Source: Rapana venosa (Eukaryota; Mollusca; Gastropoda; Neogastropoda; Muricidae). From it: a stretch of 64,000 nt of DNA. Location of the stretch: NCBI GenBank assembly GCA_028751875.1, contig CM054134.1:48676238-48740237 (forward strand), written 5' to 3'. Positions 1 through 13,000 of the stretch are shown here, one piece after another; the first letter of the stretch is position 1, and each line of letters begins with the position of its first letter. A program made the position numbers and the translations under genes. A model generated the notes under the pieces. The model was not told the origin of the DNA. It searched no databases and worked only from the letters and a program-made list of their open reading frames with translations.

Positions 1-201
1 ACACAATGTCTGGTCTTGTTTGTTTTTATGTCAGCTGATACACAATGTCTGGTCTTGTTTGTTTTGATGTCTGCTGATACACAATGTCTGGTCTTGTTTG
101 TTTTGATGTCTGCTGATACACAATGTCTGGTCTTGTTTGTTTTTATGTCTGCTGATACACACTGTCTGGTCTTGTTTGTTTTTATGTCTGCTGATACACA
201 A
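1..201. repeat. 39-bp tandem array, left part
   Basis: Five units of about 39 bp (ACACAATGTCTGGTCTTG...GCTGAT) at 1-195 plus a partial sixth. It is continued after the LINE at 3904-3971, where the last unit runs into the acceptor of the exon at 3972. Confidence 0.9.
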
Positions 202-3200
202 ATTCAAATTCAAATTCAAAAACTTTATTATCTCAAAGACAGAGAAATTCCGGCGGGTTACTCGCCATACATAAAAACAATAAACATTTAACATAATATT
301 TTAAAACACACACACTGTCCAACATTTAGCCACGCACCCATCATGAGATAAAAAAGCATCCACAAATCGAATATCTCAGCCAGCCACAAACCCACCCCAA
401 CAAAAATCACTTTCTCATGTGCGCACAAGTAAACCCGTACGTCCGCACATACACAGTCACTTGCGCCGAGCACGCACGCTCGCACATTGTAAACATTCGT
501 ACCCATGCTCACGCATTTTAATAATATAAGTCAGATTGTTATAACATGTTGTATAGACAAATATTAATTAAAATTAATACTGTGTTCTTTAAGATAGTTG
601 AACAGTCTAAAATAATAACACGCGCACACAAAAAAAAAAAAAAATAAAAAAAAAAAATCATTTGTATACATGTATGATAAGACAAATATCAGTAAGTTAT
701 ATACTCTATTCTATAGAAACTGAACACAGTTTACTCTAATAAAAGTAGCCTTTAGTCTCTCTCTCTCTCCCCCCCCCCTCTCTCTCTCTCTCTCTTCCCT
801 CTCTGTCGTGGGCTTTAGTTCAATTCAGATTTATTGTCATACATTTATTAATTGCGAATTGAGGTTGGAATTAAAACTATTTTTAAATCGCAGGGTTCTA
901 GTCTTGGGTTACTCTGTAGCGCTTTTGAGAAGCGGAGTTCAAAATATTTGCAAGCACATGTGTGTCATCACTCACATCTGTCTAGCTTGTCTCTCACACG
1001 GCATTCATACAAGTCATTCAGTTTCATTTGCTCACAGCCACAATTTTGCCACATCTGGTTACAATCTTGTTTACTATGTTTTTGTTTTTAACAGTCAGGC
1101 CCCATACCAACAAACCAAGGAATATGAAAGGACAGACTCAATAAAGATCGGTAGAATTGATTTTGTAAAACTTTTACATTTACTTTAGACTCTGAGTTTT
1201 TGAAGGAAAAGATTGGTGAGTGGATTTCCTATTTCATGATCTGTATTAGCATCAAAATCTAGTTTATCATAATAATTAGTACCTAGATATTTTGTATTGG
1301 TGTACACGCTCTACTTTACACATCATGTAAGATTTGGTATGGGCTGGGGGTCCTGCGAAATCAATCAACATTTCCTTAGTCTTTTCAACATTAAGGTCAA
1401 GACAGTTCTGTTTGCTACCAGGAGGAGAATCCTCACTTGTTTTAAAATACATTGAATGGGAATTAGACAGATCTTCAGGCAGAGTCATCAGAATATTTGA
1501 TTAACGGTATAAGATCAGAGCAGTGCATCATTTGTGTAAAGGGTGAAAGGATGGGGGAAGAACAGTGCCTTGGGGAGAACCAGTGGAAGTTGATCTTTGA
1601 GTGGATATGGCCTTTTGAAATCGAACAAACTGTGTCGGTGTGTCAAAAGCTCATTATCAGAGAATTAGCCGAGGACAGACATCTATTGAGAGCAGTTTGA
1701 GGTAATAGATGGGGGTGAATGGTATTAAAGGCAGAAGAGAAGTCATGAAAAGTATACGGACAAAAGAGTCAGGTTTTTCTAGGTGGGAATAAACATTATT
1801 GCAGCAAGGTAATGGTAGCATCATTTGTGCTTCTGTTGGCTTTGTATGCAAATTGAAGAGGATCTAGATATGAAAAAGTAGAGAAAAGAAGCGTTTGAGA
1901 ACGATTCGTTCAAAACATTTCATTACTATTGGAGTGAGAGCTACTGGTCTATAGTCATTTAAAGATTTGGGGTGATTATTTTTTGGAAAGGACAAATTAT
2001 TGATTTTTTCCAGAGACTTGGAACATGGCATGCTTCAAAGACAGAGAAAACAAATCACTAAAAACATGACACAGCTGCTCTGCACAAGATTTTAAAAGCT
2101 GACCACAAATACCATCCACACCACAGCCTTCCTCACATGCAATGCTTTAATACTGATTTAACATCTGTAGCATGAACAGTAAAATCTTCATAATTTGAAT
2201 TATTATCACAGACATTTTGTTGCAGGTTAGACAGAACAGATTGAAGCTCATGTTTGTGATCTTCACGCTCAAAGCGGCAATAGAATCATTCAGTTATCGC
2301 AAAAGCTTTTTGTTCCTCTAGTGGTATGACTGTGTTGACACTTTTGAGTTTGCTTGCCCTGAAAGTATCTTTAAACCCTTCCACGCATTAGCCAAATGAC
2401 CCTCTGAAATTGTTCTTCAAACTTTCTCTTTATAGATCTTTTACATTCTCGAATTTCTTTTTGGAGTTTCTTTTGAATTGTTCTGCAGGTCATTCTATCG
2501 CCGCTCTGAAACGCTACTTTCTTTTTGTTTAGAGAGGATTTTAGTGTTTTTGTCACCCAAGGCTTATTGTTGGGAAATATCTTTACAGTTTTTTGTGGAA
2601 TAATAAGATTTTCACAAAAGAGATATATGCATGCACAACATCAGTCGCTTCATCAACATTGTCACTCGAGTCAAGAAACACACTCCAGTCAGTACACTCA
2701 AAACAACCTTTCAACTCTTCCACACTCTCATGCGTCCACACTTTCACTTGTTTTTTCACAATAGGGTCAGTTTTTATTTTGGGTTTATATGCAGGTATGA
2801 GGAAAATTGTGTTGTGATCTGAGGTACCAAGAGGTGGCAAAGCAACAGACTTATAGGCATGTAAAATGTTCCCAAACATTTGTCAAGAATTTTGTGTTGA
2901 GGGTAAAAACAAGTCACATATTGTTTAAAAGAAGGAAGAGCAATGTTTTAAATCACAGTGGTTAAAATCGCCAAGCACAAACAGGGGAGTCAGGAGCATT
3001 CAATTGCAGTTACGTGTACTGTGTCAGAGATCTGGGAGGCGGCACGTGCAGCACATGGCGAGGGAGGCACATAGCACACTGTCACAAACACTTGGCCAAA
3101 CTCCCTTGGCAGATATTTAGGACGGAGGGACACTGACAACAATTCACATCTGCAGTACACATTTGCTTTTGACCTTGACATTCGCTCTTGCACACCAACT

Positions 3201-3903
3201 TTCATTCACGTACAGGCACACGCCACCACCTTGTTTTTTTCCCTCTCATCTTTCTCTCTGTCCATTCGATACGGCACACCAAAACCATTCAAAGCCACAC
3301 TCTCATCACTAATAAAATCACTAAACCAAGTTTCAGTAAAACAAAGTAAACATGAATTCTTATATTCAGATAAAAACTGTATGTTTCTTGAAGTTCATCG
3401 AAATTAAAATTGCGTCCATTGGGTCGAATTGATCGCACATTTGCTAAACAATAGAGGGTTAATGCAGGTTTAAATTTGAACTGTCTCTAACGTCTTTTCA
3501 CTCCTCCTCTACGGCCTCTTTTTCGACGTTGAGTTGGTTCCAGAGTTCTGGCATTCTTTAAGTCACAGCGTAACTCAGGAGGAATGTTATTAAACAAGAA
3601 TCAGAGCTAAAAGCAGATTTAATTTCTAAAAGTTTCTCTCTTGAATAAAATATATGTGGGGTGCCTGTACCTGTGTTAACATGGCTGTCCTTTTCGAAAT
3701 GGAAGGCAGTTACACATAAATATTCCACGCACTAATACACCACCACCACAATAAAAACAATCGGCACACATCCATCACTGGTACTGCTGGCACTTATACT
3801 CTCACATGCGACACAATCACAGTCAAATTATTCCTTTTTTTGCACCAAAATACAAGAAAATCATCAGAGCTCGTAACCCTGCGGCCGCCCAGCTGTGAAG
3901 CGC
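202..3903 (-). mobile_element. Near full-length non-LTR retrotransposon (LINE), frame-disrupted
   Basis: Minus-strand pieces occur in the order of an endonuclease/reverse-transcriptase LINE: RKRGRRGGVKRR (about 3520), NVRSIRPNGRNFNFDELQ and TETWFSDF endonuclease start (about 3430-3300), ELLSVSLRPKYLPREFGQVF (about 3100), PPLGTSDHNTIFLIPAY (about 2800), linker LNKKKVAFQSGDRM (about 2530), RT parts NNVYSHLEK (about 1800) and LDLNVEKTKEMLIDFAGP (about 1400), and a C-terminal piece near 1150. Frames change repeatedly, so it is inactive. It ends in a GAATTT-type tail at 202-220 and is flanked by CACAA (197-201 and 3904-3908), a possible 5-bp target duplication. It sits inside a 39-bp tandem array of the USP54-like intron. 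Confidence 0.85.
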
Positions 3904-3971
3904 CACAATGTCTGGTCTTGTTTGTTTTTTATGTCTGCTGATACACAATGTCTGGTCTTGTTTGTTTTCAG
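3904..3971. repeat. 39-bp tandem array, right part, ending in a splice acceptor
   Basis: One full unit and a terminal unit whose TTGTTTGTTTT tract is followed by CAG and the exon at 3972. In other units the same position reads TATGTC or GATGTC. Confidence 0.88.
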
Positions 3972-4029
3972 GCAAGCTGTGGTAAACAGGTGCAGAAACA
4001 GAGAACACTGTTGAACATTCCTGATGTTG
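3972..4029 (+). CDS. USP54: USP54-like exon: SCGKQ...NIPDV segment of USP domain
   Basis: The acceptor is the pyrimidine-rich TTTGTTTTCAG at 3961-3971 and the donor is GTGAGT from 4030. It encodes a SCGK...RTLLNIPDV block, aligning with the NCG...RRVLMNSPEI stretch of vertebrate USP53/54. It ends with one base of a split Val codon that the next exon completes to give NIPDVVSVGLVW. The start is fixed by the splice site; coding continues from upstream exons outside the window. Confidence 0.8.
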
Positions 4030-7000
4030 GTGAGTACATGTTCTTTCAATCTTTAAGTGCCTGTAACTTTGGCCATAATTTTTCTTTCAGTGACCTACTG
4101 CAATTTTTTATTTTAAGTTGTCTGATTGCTGGCATGGCATTTGGCTGGGGGGGTTGTTTGTTTTTTGATAGCATGCTCTATTCCTTTCCCTTCCATACTT
4201 GTACATCAGTTTGATTGTATGTAAGGCTTGACATGTTTTTGTACTTTATTCTTTCTCACTCCTTCCTTTGTTGTTGATGTTAAAAGTGTAGTAAACCAAT
4301 CATTAAGGGATGGTTAAGAAACAGTAGATTATGTCCTTGTTGTATAATAGTAGACTGATATTGTTTGTCCTGTCGCTGCCTGGTGTACAATTACATGCAT
4401 TCCCATACATGTGTTTTGTTGTTTGTGCATGTTTTGGTGTACTTGTCTTTTCAGAAACATTCTATGAGCATTTTTGTGAATTATTGATAGTAAATTATTG
4501 ATAGTACACATTCAAAATCGTTTTCAAAACATGATCTTCATTGTGTTTCAAAGCTAGTAATATTGTATGACATAAACTTGAAGGAAACGAATGACCTCAT
4601 TCTGTATATATATATTTATGTGGAAGGCACAATCCTTGCTGCACAGTGTGACAGTGAAGTGTGTGCCTGTTGCAGTGAGCGTGGGCCTAGTGTGGGACTC
4701 GGATCATCCCAGCACGGAGACCACCACTGAAGTGGCTGCAGCCCTGGGCACTGCCATTCTGCTACAAGACGTCAGTCACTTTTCCTCTTGTCACCCTTCC
4801 TTCCTTCCTTCTTCTGTCTGCTCTCTGTGCTTTGTGTTGCCACGTATGTCTGCTGTAAAATGCACCATGACAGATCAGTAGATATTAAAATGAATTTTGT
4901 TTTTTAAAAAGAAGAGAGGGCTCTATTTACTGTTTACTTACTTTTCTTGTCTAGGTCATGTAGAGAAGAAAGTAAACTTAAAGCATTTTGTTGTTGTTTT
5001 GTTGTAAGAATTGAAAGAATATTTATTTGGTTTCAGTCAGTATGTTTACAGACAAAGAGTAAAGGAGATAGAATTTAAAGTGAGAATATTCTTTAGTTTT
5101 TGAGGAAAGAGGACTGAGTTAGTGCTTTAGGAAAAAAATTTTTTTATAAAGCATGTACAGCATTACACACCCTGCCCGATAAGAGAACACAGAGAGGGAG
5201 AGATGTGAGCGTTTGTTATGTGTGTGTATCTTGATTTTGTGCAGATTTATTATCTTTGTTATGTGTGTGTATTTCGTTATTGTTCATATGTATCATCAAG
5301 TGATGCCTGATACACACAAACTATATGACTGTTATGTATGTGTATTGTGATATTGTGCATATGTATCATCGAGTGATGCCTGATGTACACAAACTATATG
5401 ACTGTTATGTGTGTCTATTTCATTATTGTGCAGATGTATAATCAAGTGATACCTGATACACACAAATGACTGTTTGTTATGTGTGTGTATTTCATTATTG
5501 TGCAGATGTATAATCGAGTGATGCCTGATGTACACAAACCATATGACTGTTTGTTATGTGTGTGTATTTCATTATTGTGCAGATGTATCATCGAGTGATG
5601 CCTGATGTACACAAACCATATGACTGTTTGTTATGTGTGTGTATTTCATTATTGTGCAGATGTATCATCGAGTGATGCCTGATGTGCACAAACTATATGA
5701 CTGTTTGTTATGTGTGTGTATTTCATTATTGTGCAGATGTATCATCGAGTGATGCCTGATGTACACAAACTATATGACTGTTTGTTATGTGTGTGTATTT
5801 CATTATTGTCAGATGTATCATCGAGTGATGCCTGATGTACACAAACTATATGACTGTTTGTTATGTGTGTGTATTTCATTATTGTGCAGATGTATCATCG
5901 AGTGATGCCTGATGTACACAAACTATATGACTGTTTGTTATGTGTATTTTGATATTGTGCAGATGTATAATCAAGTGATGCCTAATGTACACAAACGATA
6001 TGACTGTTTGTTATGTGTGTGTATATCATTATTGTGCAGATGTATCATCGAGTGATGCCTGATGTGCGCAAACTACCACGCCTGCAGCTGGTGGCTGTGG
6101 TGTGTTACTACGGCAAGCACTACTCCACCTTCGTCTTCCACTCCAAGCTTCAGACCTGGATCTACTTTGATGATGCCACTGTGCGAGAGGTGGGGGGTCT
6201 GTTTACCTGGCAGTAGTGTGTGTGTGTGTGTGTAAAGTGTGTGGTGTGTGTGTGTGTATGTGTGTGTAAGCTGGACATCCTTCGGATGAGACTATAAACC
6301 GCGGCCCCGTGTTCAAACGCATGCAGAACATCTTGCGCACACGTTAAATCCTGTTCCGCTTTTCGGAAGAGTAGACCATTGTGTGCCGGTGGAAACAGAT
6401 GACTAAATTTACAAAACCGCACACACACGAGGAGTGGATGGAAAAAAAGCACATGAGTGCTTATTCCATTATCCTCGATATAAAAGAATAAATGAATGAA
6501 TGATTGAATGAATGAATGGAGGAAATGTATATATCTGCACATTGACAATATTGTTGTAATTCTTAAACTCATCTGTGATTTATTTATTTTTTATGCTTAT
6601 GATAAACCTTAAACCTTTTCCCTCTACTTTGTACTGTTTGCACAAGTTTGATATCAGGACAGTGTACATATCTATCACATTGTCATTTCACAAAAATAAC
6701 TGTTTGAACTACATAGACGGAAAAGTGAGTCAAGAGTGATGGCAGCATTTCTTTATTTTTGTTTTCTGATTTTCCCCTGTATATTCATGGATCAATATAT
6801 CCATTATGTTTTGGTGTTGTGTGAACAGATAGGGCCACAGTGGGAAAATCACTGCTCTATATATTCATTATGTTGTGTGACCAGATAGGGCCACAGTGGG
6901 AGAATCACTGCTCTATATATTCATTATGTTGTGGGAACAGATAGGGCCACAGTGGGAGAATCACTGCTCTATATAGTCATTATGTTTTGGTGTTGTGTGA

Positions 7001-10000
7001 CCAGATAGAGCTACAGTGGGAGAATCACTGCTCTATATATTCATTATGTTGTGTGAGCAGATAGGGCCACAGTGGGAGAATCACTGCTCTATATATTCAT
7101 TATGTTGTGTGACCAGATAGGGCCACAGTGGGAGAATCACTGCTCTATATATTCATTATGTTGTGTGACCAGATAGGGCCACAGTGGGAGAATCACTGCT
7201 CTATATAGTCATTATGTTTTGGTGTGACCAGATAGGGCCACAGTGGGAGAATCACTGCTCTATATAGTCATTATGTTTTGGTGTGACCAGATAGGGCCAC
7301 AGTGGGACAATGTGGTGGAGCGGTGCAGCAGGGGAAGGTTCCAGCCCCTCCTCCTGCTCTACGCCAACCCCTCAGCCGGCCCTGTGTCCGTGGACACCGC
7401 TCCTCGTAAGCGAGTTATGGCCCCTGGTTATGCCCCAGGTACGTTTTCCAACAAGACTGAATTTCATCGCTATTTCTGAAGGAAGCATTTTTAATATGAT
7501 AGAGCATGATCTTGTCTGTGTGATTGGATTGTACTGGGTTTTTGTTGTTTTTATCTGAATAAATCGGTTCTAAGAAACTGAAGTGTTCATTGTGAGTGGG
7601 TTGAGCTGGGGTTTTAAGTTTGTAAAACTCTGTTTTAATCTTTTGCTTTGTAATCGTACACTGCTGTTGAAACCTTCTAAGCTAATGTTGGTGGTGATGT
7701 GACTTCCTGTTGCATTCATCAACAAAGATGCTAAACGTTCTTTTATTACTGTCCTGCTATTGTGCTGTCTTTTCTGTCTGCCAGATTTTTTGTGCTATGT
7801 AATGTTGTTTGTTCTCTGTAGAGAGATAAAATATTTGATGATTGAAAGCAGGTGTGTTATTGGTTCTCCTTTGTTTCATTCTTTAGATATGTTGTATGAT
7901 GAATAAACTTTACTAACATGTTTTCAATATTGAGCCATTCTTGAATATTGTGTTGCTGTAATGAACATGTTCTTGAACCTTTTCATTGGGAAAGGTGAAG
8001 CCACTGTGGTTAATTGACAGGGCCGACAGACCTGTAACAAATCATTCATTTACCACATCAATATGACCGTACACCAAAGAAAACATGAATCACATCAGCA
8101 TAATGCCTGTTGGTTAATGAAATTAGGACAAAGAAATAAAGAGCATTGTTTCTTTGAAATGAATACATTCACAACACTGGACTAATGGCTTGTTGCAGTG
8201 TCTGTGGGGGAGGAGAGTGATGCAGGTCTGGACAGGACTCACGAAAGCCTGAAGATTCCCGGATCAGGAGCCACGCGGTCCACAACACCCACCCCAAAGC
8301 TCAACCAGCAGAACATGGTTCAGGGTTCGGGCCCAGCAGGCCAAATTCCTGACACCCCTCCCCAGGACACAGGACGGGATTCCCCAGCCAGACTGAGTCG
8401 TGAGCACTCCCGCCAACCCAGCTTCCTCTTCGCTGTGACTGGGAAAAATGAGAAGAACAAAGTGGACGGCAGTGAGGGTGGGGATCATGGTTCAGGCGTG
8501 CATCCTGGATGCCGTCGACAGCTTCTGGATGGAGGGGCTAACGCTGCCCACATGGACACTGACGATGGGAACTACGCAGACTATACCTTGTCTAGCGGCG
8601 ACCAGTATCGCAGACCGTCTCTCAATGGTGCCGAGGCCAAAACCCAGCTTCCTATGCCGCCTAATGCCTCACGATACCCCGACACTCAGCGTAGGGACAG
8701 TTTCACCAAACGTGCACCGTGCAAAGAAGTGGGTGGGGTGGACGTGGTGAGATATCAAGTGGATTCCACTCGAGCAGTTGCTCACACTCCCGAGTTTTGC
8801 TATCCAGGTGATGGGTACCCTCCTCAAAAAGGGGGCCAGAAGCCTCCCGTGCCTCATGGACGTCAGCGGTCATTGTCGTCAGGCAGGGAGGAGGAAGGAG
8901 GGGATGGAAACGGTGGTGGTGGTCAGCATGTAGTGGTGAAGCCCAAACCCACAGGACATGGGAACTATGAGTCAGCAGATGCCTTCGCCCACACCCCTGT
9001 ACAGTCAGGTCTGGCCACCCTGCCCCGCCAGAAAGGTCACAGCCACAACGGTGACCCTGCTGCCAATCATCAGAGGTCAGGCTCCACCCACCAAGAAGTG
9101 GCTCAGCTGACGCGCAAAGGTCACCGCCAATGCACTGCTGTGGACCCTCCTCTTCCGCCGGGGACCCCCCCACCAGAGTACATCCCCTCCCAGGACAGCC
9201 AGCCTTCCCACTCCCGCCAGACCTCGGCATCTTCACAGTCCGGCCCCATCAAGAACTCCGTCTCCATGGGACACATCGACCAGGTCACCACCACCAAGAA
9301 ACCTGACGGAGAGAAAATGAAAAAGAAAGTGAAGAAGGAGAAGAAGTCGGAGAAAGACTCTGGCAAGAAGTCGGAGAAAAAGAAGAGTAAGTCTGAGCCA
9401 GGCTTGAAGAAGAGTGAGAGCGAGAGTGACCTGCTGGGGGAGAAGAGCCGGCAGCAGCAGCAGCAGCAGCACTACATTGACCGGCGCATGGTGGAGAGCA
9501 TCCTGAAGCACCAGGGAGGTGCACCGCCAGAACTCCTCCTGCAGCAACAACAGCGCCAGCAGCGTGGAGTCGGACAGCCTCATGGGCAAGCTGCTGGCCA
9601 GCAAAGCTGCTGCCGGCAACCTCACCATAGACATCCCCTTCGATAACATGTCGCTGGGCTCGCAGAAAGACTCGGGCTATGGCAGCAGTGACCGCAACAG
9701 CTCCAGTTCACAGGCAGCGGGACCGTGGACCCCTACACGCAGTACTTCATCAGCAAGAGTATGGTGGTCCCTCGCTCCGTCAACACCCAGCATGTAAGTC
9801 ATGTCCAGCGTGTCAGAAGAAACGCTTTTGTGTACTTTGTTTCTCAAACATTACTTGTGTCATGTGTGTTATCCCACTTGTTGGATTGCAGCTTATGTTT
9901 AGAATATGATAAGTCTGTGTAATACATGACAGTCATCAAAATGTCACAAATTGTTGACGTTTTGTTTCTTTGTTGATGCACTCTGTTTAGGTTAATCATC

Positions 10001-13000
10001 AGAGCCATTATCTTTAGGACTTGGGGGTTCTGCATTTTTCGCAAGTTTTTCTCATGTGATTGTGTATCATTTTCTGAGCAGAATTCTTTTTCTCGTTTGT
10101 TACATCAATTTCTCTTAGCATTGCTTCGGTTTTTAACAGTATTTTTATTTATTTATTTATTCTTTTATTTCGAGGATAATGGAATAAGCACTCATGTGCC
10201 TTTTTCCATCCAGTCCCCATGTGTATGCAGTTTTGTAAATTTTGTCATCTGTTCCTATCGGCACACAGTGGCTTACTCTTCCAAAACGCGGAAGGGGTTT
10301 TAACATTGTCCATGATGTTCTGCGTGCGTTTGCACACAAGATCTGTTTATAGTCTCATCTGAAAGACTTTAGGGGAGAGTGGATTTGGCACTGATGTTAA
10401 CTCAAGAGGAATAATCCTCTTGAACAGGAATCAAACCCGGGTCAGCAGATCACGAGTGCATCACGCTAATCACCAGGCTATGCGGTACCCTATATGAAAA
10501 AAAAGAGTATTTTTCACTGTTTCATGTTGTGATTTTTCTACAGCTGGTGGAACATGGCCAGTACAGCAGCAAAAATGGCAGTGACCCCTACGGCTCCCAG
10601 ACCTCACAGCCCCAGGGGGGCAGTCAGCGTGAGGACGGTCGTCTGATCATGCACCCCATCAAGGAGAGCAGTCAGGAGGACATGCTGAAGCTGTCGCCCA
10701 ATGAACCACTGGGCACACAGAAGTTCATCACAGCCAGTGCCGGTGCTCCTCCTCCTCCCCCTCCTCCTCCCTCGGAGGCCAGAGTCCCTCCTGTGCCTCC
10801 AAAAAGTGAGTGTTTGTGTAGTGGACTGTCAGTATTTGGGATTGGATAAAATCATTAATGCATAGCTGTTGATAGCGGTTGAGGTGGTGTGATGATTATG
10901 AGTTGGCTTCAACAGTTCTAGTGTAGGTATGCCATTGGCAAAAAAGCATGAGAAAATGGGTAATATGCTGGCTGGAGTGAGTTTCTGACGTGTCCACATA
11001 CGGGCTTTTATTAGGCTTTGGTCCTTTCTACTTTTCAGTTTCAAATCATCAAGGTCATCGAGTCAGTGCTGATGAAGAGTAGAAAAGTCTGTGATAGCCT
11101 GGAAAAATGATGAGAAAGCATACATTATGTATACTGTAAAAACGGACTATTAAACTCTTGTCAGATTACCCATCAAATCATCAGCATCTATACCAGTCTC
11201 TAGACAATCGTCTAACACTGGACAATTGGCATTGCTGCAAATCAACAATCTCTCGCCTTCTACAATTAATTCTGGTTCAACGCGCTTTTCGTAAGAGTAG
11301 GCCATTGTGTGCCGGTGGGAACAGATGACAGAATTTACAAAACTGTATACACATGGGGACTGGATGTAAAAAAGCACATTAGTGCTTATTGCATTATCCT
11401 CGATATAAAACAATAAAATAAAATTAAAATAAATCAATCGATGAATCAACCACATACATGCACACACACGCACACACACTACTACTACTGCTGCTGCTGC
11501 TCCTACTACTACTTCTATACTCTCTTTTTTTTCAGATGCTTAAAACATTACACATTGATCTGAAAAATGACAATTTTTCCTTTCAAAGTGACATTCAGTA
11601 AACAAGCACACAATTCGTCATTTTTTTCAGAGAGCATCAGCGATCATTTCGTGTCGATGTGTAAGAAAGCTGATGCTCTGATGGACAATTGCATGCTGGC
11701 AGAAACCACTGATGACATCTCCACAGCCCTCTACTACTGTGATGGAGCTTTAGGTGAGTCACTTGTTTAACTCTCAAAGGTTGGGTCTTTTTAGCTTCTT
11801 TTTATTAATAGCAATAACCATGCATTAATTTCAAAGTACATGTGATATGCCTTCTACAGTAGATATAGATCAGCTTAGAATAAGTTTTAGATATATTTAT
11901 ATATATTTTATTCAGTTTTTTAGAAACAAAATCAGACACTTACATGGAAACACTTCGTAAATGGAAAAGAAGACACAATAAACTTTCTAATCATGGATAG
12001 TTTGTATGGTTTTACTATTGTGTGCAGCAGATATGTAGAATTTTTTTAAAATAATTATGACCAAAAGTTATTGGATTTGGCATGAAGGACAGGTACATTT
12101 TCTGTACCTCAAAAGAGTTAATTTCACTCCATTTACACAGTCTATGACACGAGTTTCGTTTATTGTATGTTGAAGTTATCCCAGTGTTGTCGTTGCTCTG
12201 CATGTTGTCATTGACCTACGTTTTGTTATTGTGCCAAAGGTTGTCTGAAAGAAGCCATGGCCTACAAGGAGCTCAACAGCAAGGCTCTGGCCTACGTGCA
12301 GAAGAAACACAACTCTTGTCTTCTCAAATCGCGTACGCTGCAGAAACGGACGTCCATGCCGAGACCAGACTGTCACTCTTTAGGTGGTGGAGCGGATGTG
12401 TCCTCACTGGGTGGAAACAGGTAACGGTGCTGTTGTTTTGCTTGTTTTGTTTGGATTATAGTTTGGTTCTGTGGTGGGGGGGGGTATTATTTTTTAATTG
12501 AATAATTTTATAAAGTATGCAGTTATCGACCAAGTATTGGTCAGTTACATGCTATATAGTGATAATGTGGGGATTTTTTTTCAGAAATCTTCTTGCCTTA
12601 CAATGTATTGTATGTGTTATGTAGTGTTTATACATGGAAACAGTAGATTTCTCCTCGTGGAGTCAATCAGTTTTTCCATCTTTTTCTTATTTGTTTGAAT
12701 ACTGCTGGAAAAAACCATTTCTACACAGTTGACCCACAGCGGTATGGATCCTTTGTAGGTCTAATGTTTCTTCTCAAGGTTAGTGACATGGGTGAGAACA
12801 GATCAAGCTGTGGACAGGATTAGCCGTGCATCACTGGGTTCCTGTATGGTGTATTGCCTTCTGGGATCCCCAACTACATAGGATGTTGCGTAAATGCCAT
12901 GTGGCATGCAAAAAGGGTGCACATTTCTGTTCTTGTTTTGTTACATTTTTCACTCAGGCTCCATAATTATCTGATATATGAAAATGATAATTAGTGTCAA

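Noticed and set aside
5213..6039. CRISPR-like regular repeat spacing
   Set aside because: The units are contiguous without unique spacers and the genome is eukaryotic; it is a minisatellite.
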